From Acanthornis magna (taxonomy: Eukaryota; Chordata; Aves; Passeriformes; Acanthizidae), in assembly GCA_036785705.1 (NCBI GenBank), contig JAWUZG010000029.1, positions 13,283,501 to 13,347,500 on the forward strand: a stretch of 64,000 bases of DNA, in the 5' to 3' direction. Position 1 is the first letter of the stretch; each line of letters begins with the position of its first letter. Shown here in pieces: positions 24,061-36,297 of the stretch. A program made the position numbers and the translations under genes. The notes below the pieces were generated by a model. The model ran no database searches and was not told where the DNA came from. It was given only the letters and a program-made list of their open reading frames with translations.

Positions 24061-25689
24061 CCCCATTGCTATCCCAATTTTCAGAAATAACTTACTGTTC
24101 CCTTCACTTCCCCTCCACCCTAGCAGCTACAGCTCTTAATTTCTTGGGTGCCATGCCTCTCAGCAGCATAAAGTTGCATTTTGTAAGAGCTTATCTTTCT
24201 CCTTTATTAAACAGCATGCCTTGAAATCATTTCATGTTAGCACGAAGTTCCCAGAGGCATGTAACTCCCATCACAGGTTGTAGCCACATCCACCGAGTTA
24301 GTCATGTGGATCACAGAGGCACGATAGCTGTTTATGCTAAAAGAAAATATCTAGAGGTGAATTTCATCCAGAATCAAACAGCTAATGTCCATGAAGACTT
24401 ACTGCAGTTTTATGGGTTTTCAAGAGGAGCTCTCACTATCTCAGTCTGGTATCAAGGAAGATTAGGGTGGGGCAGTTACACCTCAAACTCTAGTAAGGCT
24501 AAACGGGAATTTTTTTTTTTTATGTGCACACTCTCACTATAAAGGTTTCCAACACACATATTTTCCACTTAAAGCGTGCTTTCATAATGGGTATTTGGAC
24601 TGCAGCAAAAAAAAATTACTTTTCTTGAATGTTTTACAGAGACACTGTGATTTCCACACAGATTGATGTGTGGAAAATAAGGTACTTCTTCTAATGGAGA
24701 TTTTGAATTTGTCTCAAAATAAATTTTATCAATCTTTTTAACCATATATGGAATCAGAATAAAAACCTTAAATATGCAAGCCTGTTCCCTCAGGAGAAGG
24801 AGTCCTGGACTGTGGTGAGCCAGGTTAGATGCTGGAGCAATGACTGTCCGCACTCTAAAATATTTGCTTAAATCCAAGGGAGATCTCTCATGTTTCACAC
24901 TCATTTAGCTTCTCTATCAAAACTGGTAAACTTTGATGCATAAATCTGCACTGTGAGCTGGACTGTGGCCTTAAACTCCCATTCCCCAAGGCAAAGCTGC
25001 CAGGCATAGAACAACAATTTTCACTCTCTCCTCAAGTTTTCTACTCCAAGATTATACCTCTTGAAATCATTTGTAAGGGAAATAGTACATTCAATAGGCC
25101 CATTTGAAACCTTACATCTACAGAGAGAGGGGAGTTTGAAAATTTCTCCAAACTCTTTTCCACAGATAAGACAGCACATTAAAATTACTAGCAACTCAGT
25201 GAAACCAGCAGGAAAACCTCCAGAAACCTCTTTTTTTTTTTTTTCCCTTAAATTTTGTGCTGTGCAAAAGTGAAAATGTTTTATTTATCTGTCACTCCCA
25301 AGCACAAGTTTCTAGATGAATATCCCCAGCCTGCTGGACATGCCAATATGAGGTGAGCTTCTGCACAGCCCAGTTTAAGGCTCAAGGTGAATGATGCAAA
25401 AGGAGCCAATTTTGTCATAACTCTGGCTGCTATATACTTTTCTACCTGCCCTATTGATCAGCTTTGAAGTGCTCCCCCTCAAAGGCATGTACACATTTCA
25501 ATTTTATATTTTATCTTTTTTTTTTTTTTCCTATGGACTGGAATATTGCTTCTTAGGCTAAAGAAATAACAAAAAAATAATTTTTGAGCCATGCACTCCA
25601 GGACACTTCACATTAAACTGTAGACACTACAGGCCACTAGATAACACTAATAGCACCTGAGGCAATTTCCTTTCCTATGTTTCTTCTCA
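24061..25689. other. noncoding DNA with T-runs
   Basis: No gene is seen. T-runs lie at 25231-25244 and 25516-25529. Frames of 102 codons (plus, 24234-24542) and 111 codons (minus, 24569-24904) show no motif. The remainder is unique A+T-rich DNA. Confidence 0.6.
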
Positions 25690-26100
25690 GTTGCCAGCTG
25701 GAGTCTGGGCTAAAAATAGCCTTATCATGACAGAATAATGAATCCCGGCGATAAGTGTATTTCGCAGAAATGCAATGAGGTCATTATCTGAGCGTTAATG
25801 GATGAATAGGGTGGGAAAGGGAGGGAAGCTGTTATTGGGTGGTACAATAAAAATGCAGAATGAATGAAAGAAATGCGAACAAATGTTACTCAAAAGGCTC
25901 TGAAAATCATAGTCTGCTTTCCTGTTTATGTTAGTGTAGGAATAATTTACATGACATTAAAAATTGAAAATACTCATAAGAAATTCTTAGCTGGCAATTT
26001 GTCTGCATAAACAATTACTGCTTTCCAGGCTCTGTGAAATTATTCTGTTTTATCTATAGGACATTTCAATAATTGTACCATATATCTGTTAGTTACAGTA
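25690..26100. promoter_or_regulatory. candidate conserved noncoding element
   Basis: This is among the best candidate regulatory blocks in the window. It opens with an E-box CAGCTG (25695-25700) and a perfect MEF2-type site CTAAAAATAG (25710-25719). A segment with four CpGs in about 55 bp follows (CCCGGCGATAAG, TTTCGCAG, GAGCGTTAATGG, 25744-25800), unusual in this CpG-poor DNA. GATA-type TTATC/GATAAG cores, TAAT cores and an AATAATTTACATGAC segment continue to about 26100. There is no open frame and no repeat signature. Function is inferred. Confidence 0.4.
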
Positions 26101-26141
26101 CCACTAATAGTAAGGGAAGCATATTCCAAAGCTAATCTACT

Positions 26142-26169
26142 AAAAAACCCCAAACCAACCAACCACAAA
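26142..26169 (+). repeat. A/C-only tract, 28 bp
   Basis: This tract runs AAAAAA, then CCCC, then AAACCAACCAACCACAAA. It has the same architecture (A-run leading into CCNN-type tetramers) as the tracts at 29059 and 55313. Confidence 0.8.
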
Positions 26170-27684
26170 GTCATCCAAATCCAAGAGCTCTGAACTTGTT
26201 GTTGCCTGAAGTATTTTACCCCTTAAAAGTACAAGTAAATAAATGAAGAACACTATAGGTACATTCTCATTATTATGATCTGTGTTGAAGCAGTAAATCT
26301 GCACCTAGACAAAGCTGACTTAGAGAGGGGATGAATTTCAGACTAAAATTACTTGATAAGAAAAAAAAAATCTTATTGCGGCTGTAATGCCTAATATTAC
26401 TATGCCCAAAAGAAATCAGTCATTTTACCTCCCAGCCTGCTGCTTGTCATCATTTGACATCATTTGCCCACTGGCAGTTTCAGCATTTCCCCTCTTTAGA
26501 AACCATTCAATCGTATCTTTCTTCATTGCCTTTTAAGACAGCATTAACTCAGAGAAAGTACATTTTAATACTCATATTTTAAGCTAACCCTCCCTTCTCT
26601 TCATTGAGAAGGGAGCAGAGGCTTCCACTTGGGAAAAACATCCTCCTTCCACCTGGAAGATACTTCGTGTGACTCTGTCCAAGAGAGACAGAATGTGTAG
26701 ATAAACTATACATGCCAAAGACCAAGAAAGCTGCTGAGAGTGGTTACTGAATAATATAGTTTGTCCAGCAGGTAGAGGAGGGAACTTGCACCACAGGATT
26801 CACAGGGAGCCCTTGATCCAGGAAACCACAAAACCTGCTAAGTTTGAATTGAACTGCCTGTTTGGGCCCAGCAGCAAAACTTTATTGCTTATTGTGCAAC
26901 ACCATCAGAATGCAGGTTTGCTTGGTTAGAGTATTTAACGCAGCACAACATAATGTTCTGGACTCCCAGGCATTAGCAGAGAAAAGCAATAGGTCTTGTA
27001 TAAAAGTATGATAGATAAAAAACATAAAAACCAAAAGAAAAAACTTTCGAGGCAGACCAATTATCAGCAACAAACAATCTAATGACAACACTTCAGATTA
27101 ATGAACAGAGACAGCCCTGATCCTGCAAGCATTTATTGGCCTGCACTTCCCTACCATGGGTAATTTCTTCAGGATTCAATGAGACTGCATAATAGTAAAA
27201 TTAAACCATGTATCATCATTTCGAAAGCACACATCTGAAACAAATACCATCTACAGTCTCCACTCTATTTGCTGAGCAGAGGAGAGAAAAGAAGAAAAAA
27301 AGTAAATGGAAAACTCCTCTGACAAAGGTCTTGCTTTTCTCTCTGGCTGAGAAGAAAAAAAAGACATTATCACCAGAAAAATTGCACAAATATTAACAGT
27401 CCAATGATCAGGATATTTTCAAGTTGAAAAGGTCAGGACTGATTGACATAATAGACCTGGTAGGTCCAGACTCATCCTGTTTTGTCTCAGTTCATTTTCT
27501 TTTGAGGGAGACCAGGACAATGAGCCTTCTTACATGAGTCCTGAAGGTAAACCCCTAAAATTAACTTGAATCACAGTATTTGTGTACACACAATGTCAAC
27601 TGGCAGCTCCTAAAGTCTGGTTTCCAGTACAACTATTTAAGTCTGTGCATTTATATTTCTTATTGCTTATATCTACTCCAAATC
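26170..27684. other. noncoding DNA, nothing assigned
   Basis: This is unique sequence. A 10-bp tandem, CATCATTTGA then CATCATTTGC, is at 26448-26467. No coding frame exceeds 70 codons and no repeat family is recognised. Confidence 0.6.
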
Positions 27685-27724
27685 TGGGTTTGGGTTTTTT
27701 AGTTTGGATTTTGGGGTTTTTTTG
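27685..27724 (-). repeat. G/T-rich tract, 40 bp
   Basis: The tract is G and T except for A at 27701 and 27708. It contains GGGTTTGGG and GGATTTTGGGG followed by T7. Read on minus it is an A/C tract of the same class as those on plus elsewhere. Confidence 0.75.
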
Positions 27725-30700
27725 AGAAAATTCCTTTTGCATATATTTTCAAGAAAAGGGCTTGCCCCACACAAAAGAGCAGGCTGAATATAATCCTTCT
27801 GTCCATGTACACTGTGCCCTCAGTGGTGCTTCAGCTGATATGACACTTGGGCTCAGCTGGGAAGCCTGGCTGCTGGGCTGGGGTCTTGGCAAGTCTGTTT
27901 GTAGGGGTCTGTGACCCAGCCAGTGCCTCAGGGACAGCAGCCACAGGGAGGCTGATGGAAATGGCCACAAGCTCTGCCCCTCAAACTTTGGATGTGCTGT
28001 TTCAAGAGATACAGTGACTATGAAACGGAATGCACAGGCAATGCCTATTGTAGCCCAATACTATCAGAGGTGCCTAAGAAAGGAATGGCTGGAGGTTTGG
28101 GTACAAAATGGATTGGCAACAGATATTAATTCTATGTGCAGACCCATTTGGTAGTTCCACAGCCAGGCTTCTCAGTCTTCCCAGCCTTCATGGCTAAGCT
28201 AAGATTTTAATGCTGCTTTTTCATCTGTGATCTTGGGGTTTTCATCCACTCCTTTTTTCTCCCGCAGTTTTGGGTTACTGAATAAATTATTATGGTGAGG
28301 ATGGAAGGACAAGTACTGAATAGGAACAATTATTAAAACTTGATGGCCAAGGAGTTTCTCCTTACATGGAAGGCAAGTTTTTTAACAGTTGGCACAGTTG
28401 TAATATGTGACCTGCCCACGTGTTACAGCCACAATATCAGTAGGGACAAATGCCTGACACATAAGGTAAACATACATTTACAAATCATGCTATAAACAAG
28501 AACTGATATGTAAACCTTTAACAGCAACAATTAATTAAATTTTCATGCATCTAAACACGAATTAATATTTTAAACTCTTTCCAAATGTTTGTTTAGCATC
28601 TTCAAACCAGTGCCAATTTTTATATTTTAAAATAAGTAGCAAAATACAAATTAAAAGAATTTGCTAGTAAGCCAAATAAAACCCTCAAAGATATTAATAC
28701 TCGAACATTCTTTCTTCAAAGAATTTGGGGACAAAAAAACCCAACAACCTAAATTTAATTTTAATATATTCTAGGCAAATGATTTAACTAACAATGAGGT
28801 AGTTTTGAATTAGAGAACAGCTCCTGGACAAAAAGAGGAAGTTTTGAATTCATAACAGCTGAGAAGTGGTTAAGTAGAAATTTACTGAAATACAGTTGAA
28901 TTGATGCTGTGCACAATGCAGCATGAAATAAGGGCCAGAGAGGAAGGACGCATATTAAGGAATTAAGAGTTCGCATTACAGGCTCATATCAGCACACATC
29001 AAGGATTTATCTTCCTTCTGAAATTTTGCTTTCAAGCATATTCACACTGCTTAGAATGAAAAAAAAAACCCAATCCAACCAAACCCTCCTTCAAAAACAC
29101 TTAACTTAATATTTTCTCTGTCATACATATCTCAGGTAACAGTAGATATTATCAAGTTACGTAAGTCTAGTACAGCAAACATATTACATGTAGAAATGTC
29201 ATTGCTGCCAGGTACCAGAGATGTAGGATCATGCATTAATATTACTAAGCAGAAAGATAGTTTTAATACTTCCTTTCCTAATGCTCCTTCAGAATGCAGC
29301 TGCCACTTCCCAACTTTGTTTTCTGACACTACATCCACGTGTCTCCACTACCCTCTGTTCTACTCATGTAAGATAGTTTCAGGGCTGGTTCTTGACAAAG
29401 ACACATGCCAGGCTATCTCTCCACTATCTCAGATAATAAACACAAGCTTCTTTATCTTAGTTTCTCCAGCAACAACACAGAAACAGAAAGAAGCAAGAAT
29501 ACTAACACTGGACTAGGCAGCATTAATTATAAGGTACAACACCTGCTGAGAGGAAGAAAGCACATTCCAGAAAGAACCCCGATATGCTTCATAACTGGAA
29601 TAAACACAGCACATCCCAAAGCTATTTGCAAATGGAGCCAAATCTGAACACAAAAATTACATCCATTCAGCAGCATGCAATTTCTCTTTCAATTTAAGGA
29701 TTGTGTCCCTGCTGATGAAATTTTCTAATTCAAGCAACTTGATTAAAATTCTATGACTAATACATGCTTAGATTAGCAGCTCAACTGCATGCAAGGTATC
29801 CTTCAAAGCAGATTTGGATAGATTTATCCTATATTGCATAATAGATGTTGTTGCCAGACACTAGCAATAGCTCCCATTTTGAGCTTGTGCGTCAGTCAAG
29901 CTCTTATTAAAAGGTGAGACTGTTTGGGGAATTTTTCTTCAGTGACAACAAACCAGCACACTTTCAGTTTCTCTAAATAGGTTTATCTGCCTGGTTAAAC
30001 TCTGTGGCTTTATTGCTTCAGAAAATGTAATATTCTCCAGTGTCTCTACACAAGATACCGCATATCCCACCTGCTCCCATGCATACTGAAGCCTGATGTA
30101 CCGACCAACTGAAAAATGTCAAGAAAGCAAGTCAAAGTGAAGAGACCTCACATCACTGCCTGAGCTGTTGCCCATATAAAAAAGTATACATGCAACTGTT
30201 TGTGTGGCTTCCCTGCAGTACCAAATCCTAATGGTTATATAAAGGCACAGGGAAAGCACAGTCAATGTAGGCATTATCAGAAGCATACTCAGATCTTACC
30301 ATCATGGTAGATGGATGAGATGAAAACCTGCATAAATAAATTCCCTGGGTATTGCATGTACACAAATTTCTTTCTTCCCTCTTAAACTGGCACAAACCAT
30401 AGAAATTAGAGCAATCCTGAAGACAGAGAAGTTTCTAACACAAAGCTTCATATAGAGGACACAGAGTAATCCTGTATCACTGGCAGGTTCTCATCCAGTT
30501 TAGCTCACCATATATTTCTGAAAGAGGGACAGTACCAACTTGCTGAAAGAGACCATTCAGAGGGGCATTTTTCCCCAAAGTCTATGTAGATAGTGACGTA
30601 AAACTGAATAAATAATCATGACATTTAAGTTGTGACAGCTGTTCCAAAATTCCTTTCTATACCATGAAGACAAAATGCTTTGAAACAAGAGCCTCAGGTC

Positions 30701-33700
30701 TGATCTGAAGATAGTGCCACACAGCCCTCAAAAACCATATCAGACTCACAATAAGCCTGACTCAACTTTTTCTCACACAGCTGGTGCTCAGGGTCAGCTA
30801 CTGCAGACCTCCACAACCACTGACATGCTGTTTGTGATCTGTTTCTTGGGTAAACATTAAGGTGCCAAAAAAGATATGTAGCACATTGAAGAAGGTTTTG
30901 TTCAATACTTCTAAGATTTAATTTTTTTTTTTTAATATAGAGAGAGAGAACGTGAGAGTGTGTGACTTGTGGCATCAGCTGAGCATTATGAATCCACATC
31001 CACTGTCATTTTTGAGAATATCTGATTAAAATCAAGAAGTCTATAATAGCAGTCATTACTTCAACATGGAAATTAGGGGTATTGTTAATTCTTTTCAACA
31101 TGTATCAGCTCCCTTCTAATTGGATCTATATTCATTACTGAAACTGAAATTAAAGAACAGCTATGAAAGGCTTTTGATGTCAGCTGTATATATCATGCCC
31201 TGAATTAAGTTATAAAAATGGTTAATACATATGTGAATCCTCAAGTACCTATTTCACTCCATTTAGTTGCACATGTCCTGAGTACTGGCTGAGGTACTGT
31301 ACTAATGCAGTAAACTTTTTGGACGGATGAAAGAACCCATTCCATTTCAATTGCTGAAAAATGCACAAATCATGGCACCAAACCTCCCTAAAATCTGTTG
31401 GCTTACAATTGATTTGTCTGCCAGATGCAGGATCTGCTCAGTAAATGAGGTGTAGGACAGGGAAGATATAGACCCTTTTAGTTACTTCCCACCAGAAACG
31501 CCACAAGTAATGCCACAAAGTAAGAGCAGGCTGAACTCGGGTAAATGTACTATGCCATTGCCACAACAAACACTTTTTTTTCCTAAATAAACTGTGGAAG
31601 AAAAGAACAGAGGAAATATTTGTGCTCAGTGTCAGAAGATCTTTGTCAGAACTTCCCCTTCTGTCTCACACAGCTTAATTTTTTCTTTTATTTTGCACTG
31701 GATCAAAAGGAAGGGGGGAAAAGGGGTGTATTGTACCAGTCTCTCAAACTGTTAAAATTTCCATTCTCCTACTTTTTGCCAGAGAGCAGTAGTACATTTA
31801 TTCTCATGCCTTCAAAACCCAAACCCCAGAGCACTCTTCCTGGTTGTCCTGTGCGGCACAAAATCACGCAGGAGTAGTTTTCCTTACCTTAACTTATCCA
31901 GATTGGAGAGGCAGAGGAGAGAAGAACAGGTTGCCCTAACACTTTGGTTTGCTCTCTTTTGAATGCAATCCTGTTTTCCAGATATCAACAACAAACATTT
32001 CAACTGACTGGAGAAAATGGATGAGTTCTTCGTACCTCACGAAGATGGATAACATAAGGAAAGACAATGCAGCAGCTGTTACAGGATGTAAGTTTGCTGC
32101 ACTCTGAGCTATAGTGGAGCAAAAGCTAGCAGGAAAACAGGGGGTGCAGTCCAGAAATCAGCTTCTGTCTTTGGGTTGTAAACCAGTATTTCCCAGCAGA
32201 GACAGACCAGAGATCTCCTACTTGAATGAATACTTTTTCTTTTGGTTAGGTGTCTTTAGCTAGTGCTTACAGTCCTGTGAGAGGGCTCTTAAGGGCTTTA
32301 ATAAGTGTACTAAAGCATGTCGATACATGTTACACTTTAATTTCTGAATGTGGAATTACTAGGGAAGGCTATCTCTCTGGAAAGGACTATTAAGGTCCAT
32401 AATCAAAACAGCATCTGTTTTGTGCAGGTGCATTCTCAGAGAAGTCTGGAGCAGACTGGCTTTCACTGGACTTTAAAACAACTTTAAAATTGTAACACAC
32501 TTCTTACAAAGAGTATTAAAAAAACCAAAAACCAAAACCACAACTCTACTCCCCCAGCAAACCTGAGCTATCCACTAGTAAAATATGAGCATAATTTCCA
32601 AAATTAGCATAATCTTTTCTTTCCAGAAAGCTAAGTCCCATTTTCTGTGGAAATATCTTGCCTGAATCTCCCTAGAACCACCTGAAAATGATCATCAGTG
32701 GCAACTGTTCTGGTCTCTGTATTTACCTGCTCTGCCTGTCCTTATCTTGACTGCTGCAGATTTACGCTTTCTGACTTCTCAAAGCAACACACCTGACATT
32801 TGCTCAGCCTTTTAGAAAAGAAGCAGACAAGCCACCCAAATTTTATTTGACCAGAATAAAACCTTGAAGTAATTAATGTAAAGTAAAGGATACCTGGCTG
32901 AAGAATAAGTATATTCCATTTACTCCAATTATCCTGGCTATAGTTCACCAGTTTGCAATGATAAAAAGCCATTAATGAGCTTTGTCACTGATAGCATTAC
33001 TTTCTAATCTTAATTCTTTTAGGATTATTAGCTTTAAAGGCACTTGAAAGAAGATAAGTTAATTTATACTAAAATGAAATTGAAAAGTAATGCTTAGATG
33101 TAGCAGTATCTACACAATAAAGCAGCTTTACAAACATTCACTTGAATAAGCATCACTAACTTGCTTGTTATTCACAAACCCTTTAAAAAAACTTTTGAGG
33201 AAACAAATTTTCAATAAATCACACTGACACAAACGGAAATAAAAAAAACATAGAAGTTAATCACATTCCCCAACTTTTTATTGAGTTTGAAGTTTGCACG
33301 AACTCTCTTTGCTTTCTCTAGCATGTTGAGCATTTTTCCTTGCTTAGTCATTGTGCTTCTCATGGTAGTCTTTAGAAGTTCCTCTTCCTAACTCATCAGG
33401 CCCTCTTGGGTCAAGGATTCCCGGGGGAAGAAACCCAAACCACCTTTTTTCTCCAGGAAACTCGTAACAGAAAAAGTTCTATCAGGGAGAAGTGGTTAGA
33501 GATGCGAAAGAGATAATGAAGCAAGTACCTGCTGGAGGCACTAGTGCAGGACATTCAAATCAGATTTTTTTTATTGGCTGCTAGTTGGTTATTTTTATTT
33601 AATGAGAAATGCCATCACTCCTGACAACAGGGGCTTCTCTGGAGTATCCCTGATGAACTTGAGGGATTTTCTATTCTTATTTGCAGCAGCAATACACCAC

Positions 33701-36214
33701 TAAAGGCTCTATCCAAGAAAGGCATGCAGAGTTGCTCACCAATCCCATAGTGAGTTACTTTAGAACACAGAAGCGAAATCCAGAACAGTGGTAAGAACCT
33801 CCACAGTGGGATCCATATGTCTATATTTAAGGATCTGCCACCATTTTAGACAACCCTAAGCTTGTGAGGCATCCATACATAGCTAGTAGATATAAAAGAT
33901 GACCTGTACTAGGCAAGATACTTTAAGTAATAGCATTATTTTAGGTATCTTCAGATAGTCCAGGAGTCCACCTACATTTACACTCTTGGTTTTCACTCTC
34001 CCCCACTTCCTTGCTCACTACATATAGTGAATTAGGTGTCTAAGAATAAGATTCAAACCACATAAACTGCAAATACAGAGTTTAAGTAATACCCCCCCTG
34101 CCCAAAAAAAGGTGACTACAGGGAAGAACAGAAAGAAGCTTAATCAGGCTTTAAGCTCTATATTTGTGTATTAACAAGTTACAGTACAGCATCTTTGCCT
34201 GGGATTTACCTGGCTTCCAGGTTCACAGAGTAGGTGTTCGCATTCCTGTAGGCTTTCCTGGCTTTCAGTCAAGGAGAGCTGTCCTCCAGCTCCTCCTTTC
34301 TTGTAGAAGATCATCTGTGCACACACAGCTCCAGCTGTGTTGTGGAACAGCTTTAACTTGTTATGCACTCAGGAGCTGCCTTCCACATCAATCTCCCTAC
34401 GATCCTGCAACCTGGCAGGACATCCCAAATCAGTGCGTGGTCCCACTCACAGCCTGGGAACATTCACATTAAAGAGGGGCTTGGAGGGTTCAGGCACACT
34501 CAAAATTACATGGTACCATTGCTGAAGAGATGGCTGTGAAATGTCTTGCTAAACTAATGAGTGAAATGATTTAGGTTAGAAAGACCTGCTTGGAACCTTC
34601 TTTGCTGAAGGAAAAGTGAGGACTTGTAAAGCATGTACACAGTCCTTCTACACCCTCCCACAAAAAAAAAATGGGGAGAGAGAAATGCAATAACACATGT
34701 AATGCTGGACTGGCTGGCACAATTTCTCACTTGCACAGCTGGAAGCACAGGTGCTGTGGATGGTGAGAAGAAAGGGGGAGATGGGAATGGGTAGAGCAGC
34801 CAGGTGGTTCCTTTTCTGGCACATCATCTGGAGTTGATGCACTCCAGCAGAAATCTCTGACTGGAAAGAGCTGTCTTAGGGTCCTTGTTGCACTGCAGTA
34901 AATGCACTCCCAACTCACAGATGTGCACTTAATTCATGATGTTGCAGAAGGTTTCACTGGCTATGTCAGAAGAGCCCTGCTGGTTCCAGGCACCACGGCA
35001 GAGGCACAGCAAGGCAGTGCATCTGGATACTAGACAGGGATTGTAAACTCTGCTCAAAAGAATCACTATCAATCTTTTGCTGAAAGTTATGTTTAACAAC
35101 TTGCAGAGAAAAGCAGATTTGGGGGTTTGAGGAATTTTCATAGGCAAATGTCTTGCGGCTTTTTGCTCATTAATATTCAATCCTGAAAGAGAATCAAGTA
35201 TTAATAAGTAAGTGGATGAAAGGGGAAATGGGTATATTTGCTGCTCATATGTCTTCATCAACAAATCACTCCCACAGTGGGAGCTACAGGGCCAGTACCC
35301 TCTACTTTCCACTGGCAGAATCCTATGACCTCAAGGATATAAAACTGAAATACAAGTAGGAGAGGTTAAAGCCTTAGTCAGGATCAGGGAAGTATTTGGA
35401 GCTCCATCCACGTGTGTTTTGCTGTAGCACATTCTTAGAGCTTTTGGTCAGAAGAATTGCACTGCTCCCTTTATACACATGCAGGTGACACAGGGCTGAT
35501 GGTAAGGGATGGGTTTTCAACACTGTCCAGTTCAGCTACAGCATTTGTCATCAGCAACCCTACTTAGCTGTTGGATGGAGCAGAGCTGGGACAATGCTAA
35601 GCACTTCTGCAAATCCCATCTGCCCAGGAGAGGGCACGAAGACAGGAAGAGATGAGAGGATTGACCCCTCTTTCAGGAAATAAATCATTTCAGGCTCCAG
35701 AAATGTCAGATAGAAGGTCTACCAAATTTGGCTCTTAAGGAAAGGTAAGGAAAGAAAAGCTCCTTTAAAACTTTGCAGCTATATGTGGGATGATGCTAGG
35801 GAGCTGCCAGCTTTTTTTAGTGTAAGTTAGAAGCTTCTAAAAGCCCTTTAGAATAGTCATTTATGCCAAAAAAGGAAATTAAAAATAAAACACCATGACA
35901 CACAAAATAATGAAAAACAAAACCCCAGCTATAGAAATAGAAATATTTGTTATTCTTTATTATACTTCACAATTATGGGTAGTGATTTGGTTTTCATATT
36001 TATGAGATTAAAACACTGCATCAAGCTGTTCAGGTTTGCTTTTATCTTTCTCAGGACATAGAATATATGGTTTGATCACAACCTCTGCCCAAAAATCTAC
36101 AGGAAATATTGAAAATGCTTTCTTTTCTCAAATTCCTTGTCATAATTAAATACAAAGTACAGCTAAAAATTAATTTTGGACAGGAAAATTATCATTAATT
36201 AAATTGGTACTTTA
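27725..36214. other. long stretch without gene; small tracts only
   Basis: I find no gene in these 8.5 kb. A/C-rich tracts occur at 28731-28749, 29059-29086 (one T at 29074) and 32518-32544. A short (GA) run lies near 30941. GC-richer patches near 27780-27970 and 34170-34480 open overlapping frames of 73-102 codons on both strands, without motifs. The minus-strand frame of 127 codons at 34929-35312 has no recognisable domain. A 15-base palindrome, CTCCCAC-A-GTGGGAG, at 35269-35283 is of a length expected by chance. Confidence 0.55.
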
Positions 36215-36297
36215 GGGTTTGGGTTTTGGTTTTATTTTTTGGGGGTTCTTTTTTGTTTTGTTTTGGTTTGGTTTCTGTTTTGGTTTTTTAGTTTTTG
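36215..36297 (-). repeat. G/T-rich tract, 83 bp
   Basis: This is built of GGG/GG/G blocks in T-runs (GGGTTTGGGTTTTGG, then GTTTTGTTTTGG units), broken only at 36234, 36248, 36275 and 36290. It lies at the end of a chance minus-strand frame, adding Lys/Gln/Asn residues to it. On minus it belongs to the A/C class. A TTTAGGGTTT at its left edge is a single telomere-like unit and not an interstitial telomere array. Confidence 0.85.

Noticed and set aside
35269..35283. CTCCCAC-A-GTGGGAG palindrome
   Set aside because: Seven-base arms are expected several times per 64 kb. The similar CCTCCAC-T-GTGGAGG at 61257-61271 is rejected for the same reason.
36211..36230. TTTAGGGTTTGGG, suggestive of an interstitial telomere array
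   Set aside because: Only one TTAGGG-like unit is present. The rest is irregular G/T sequence.
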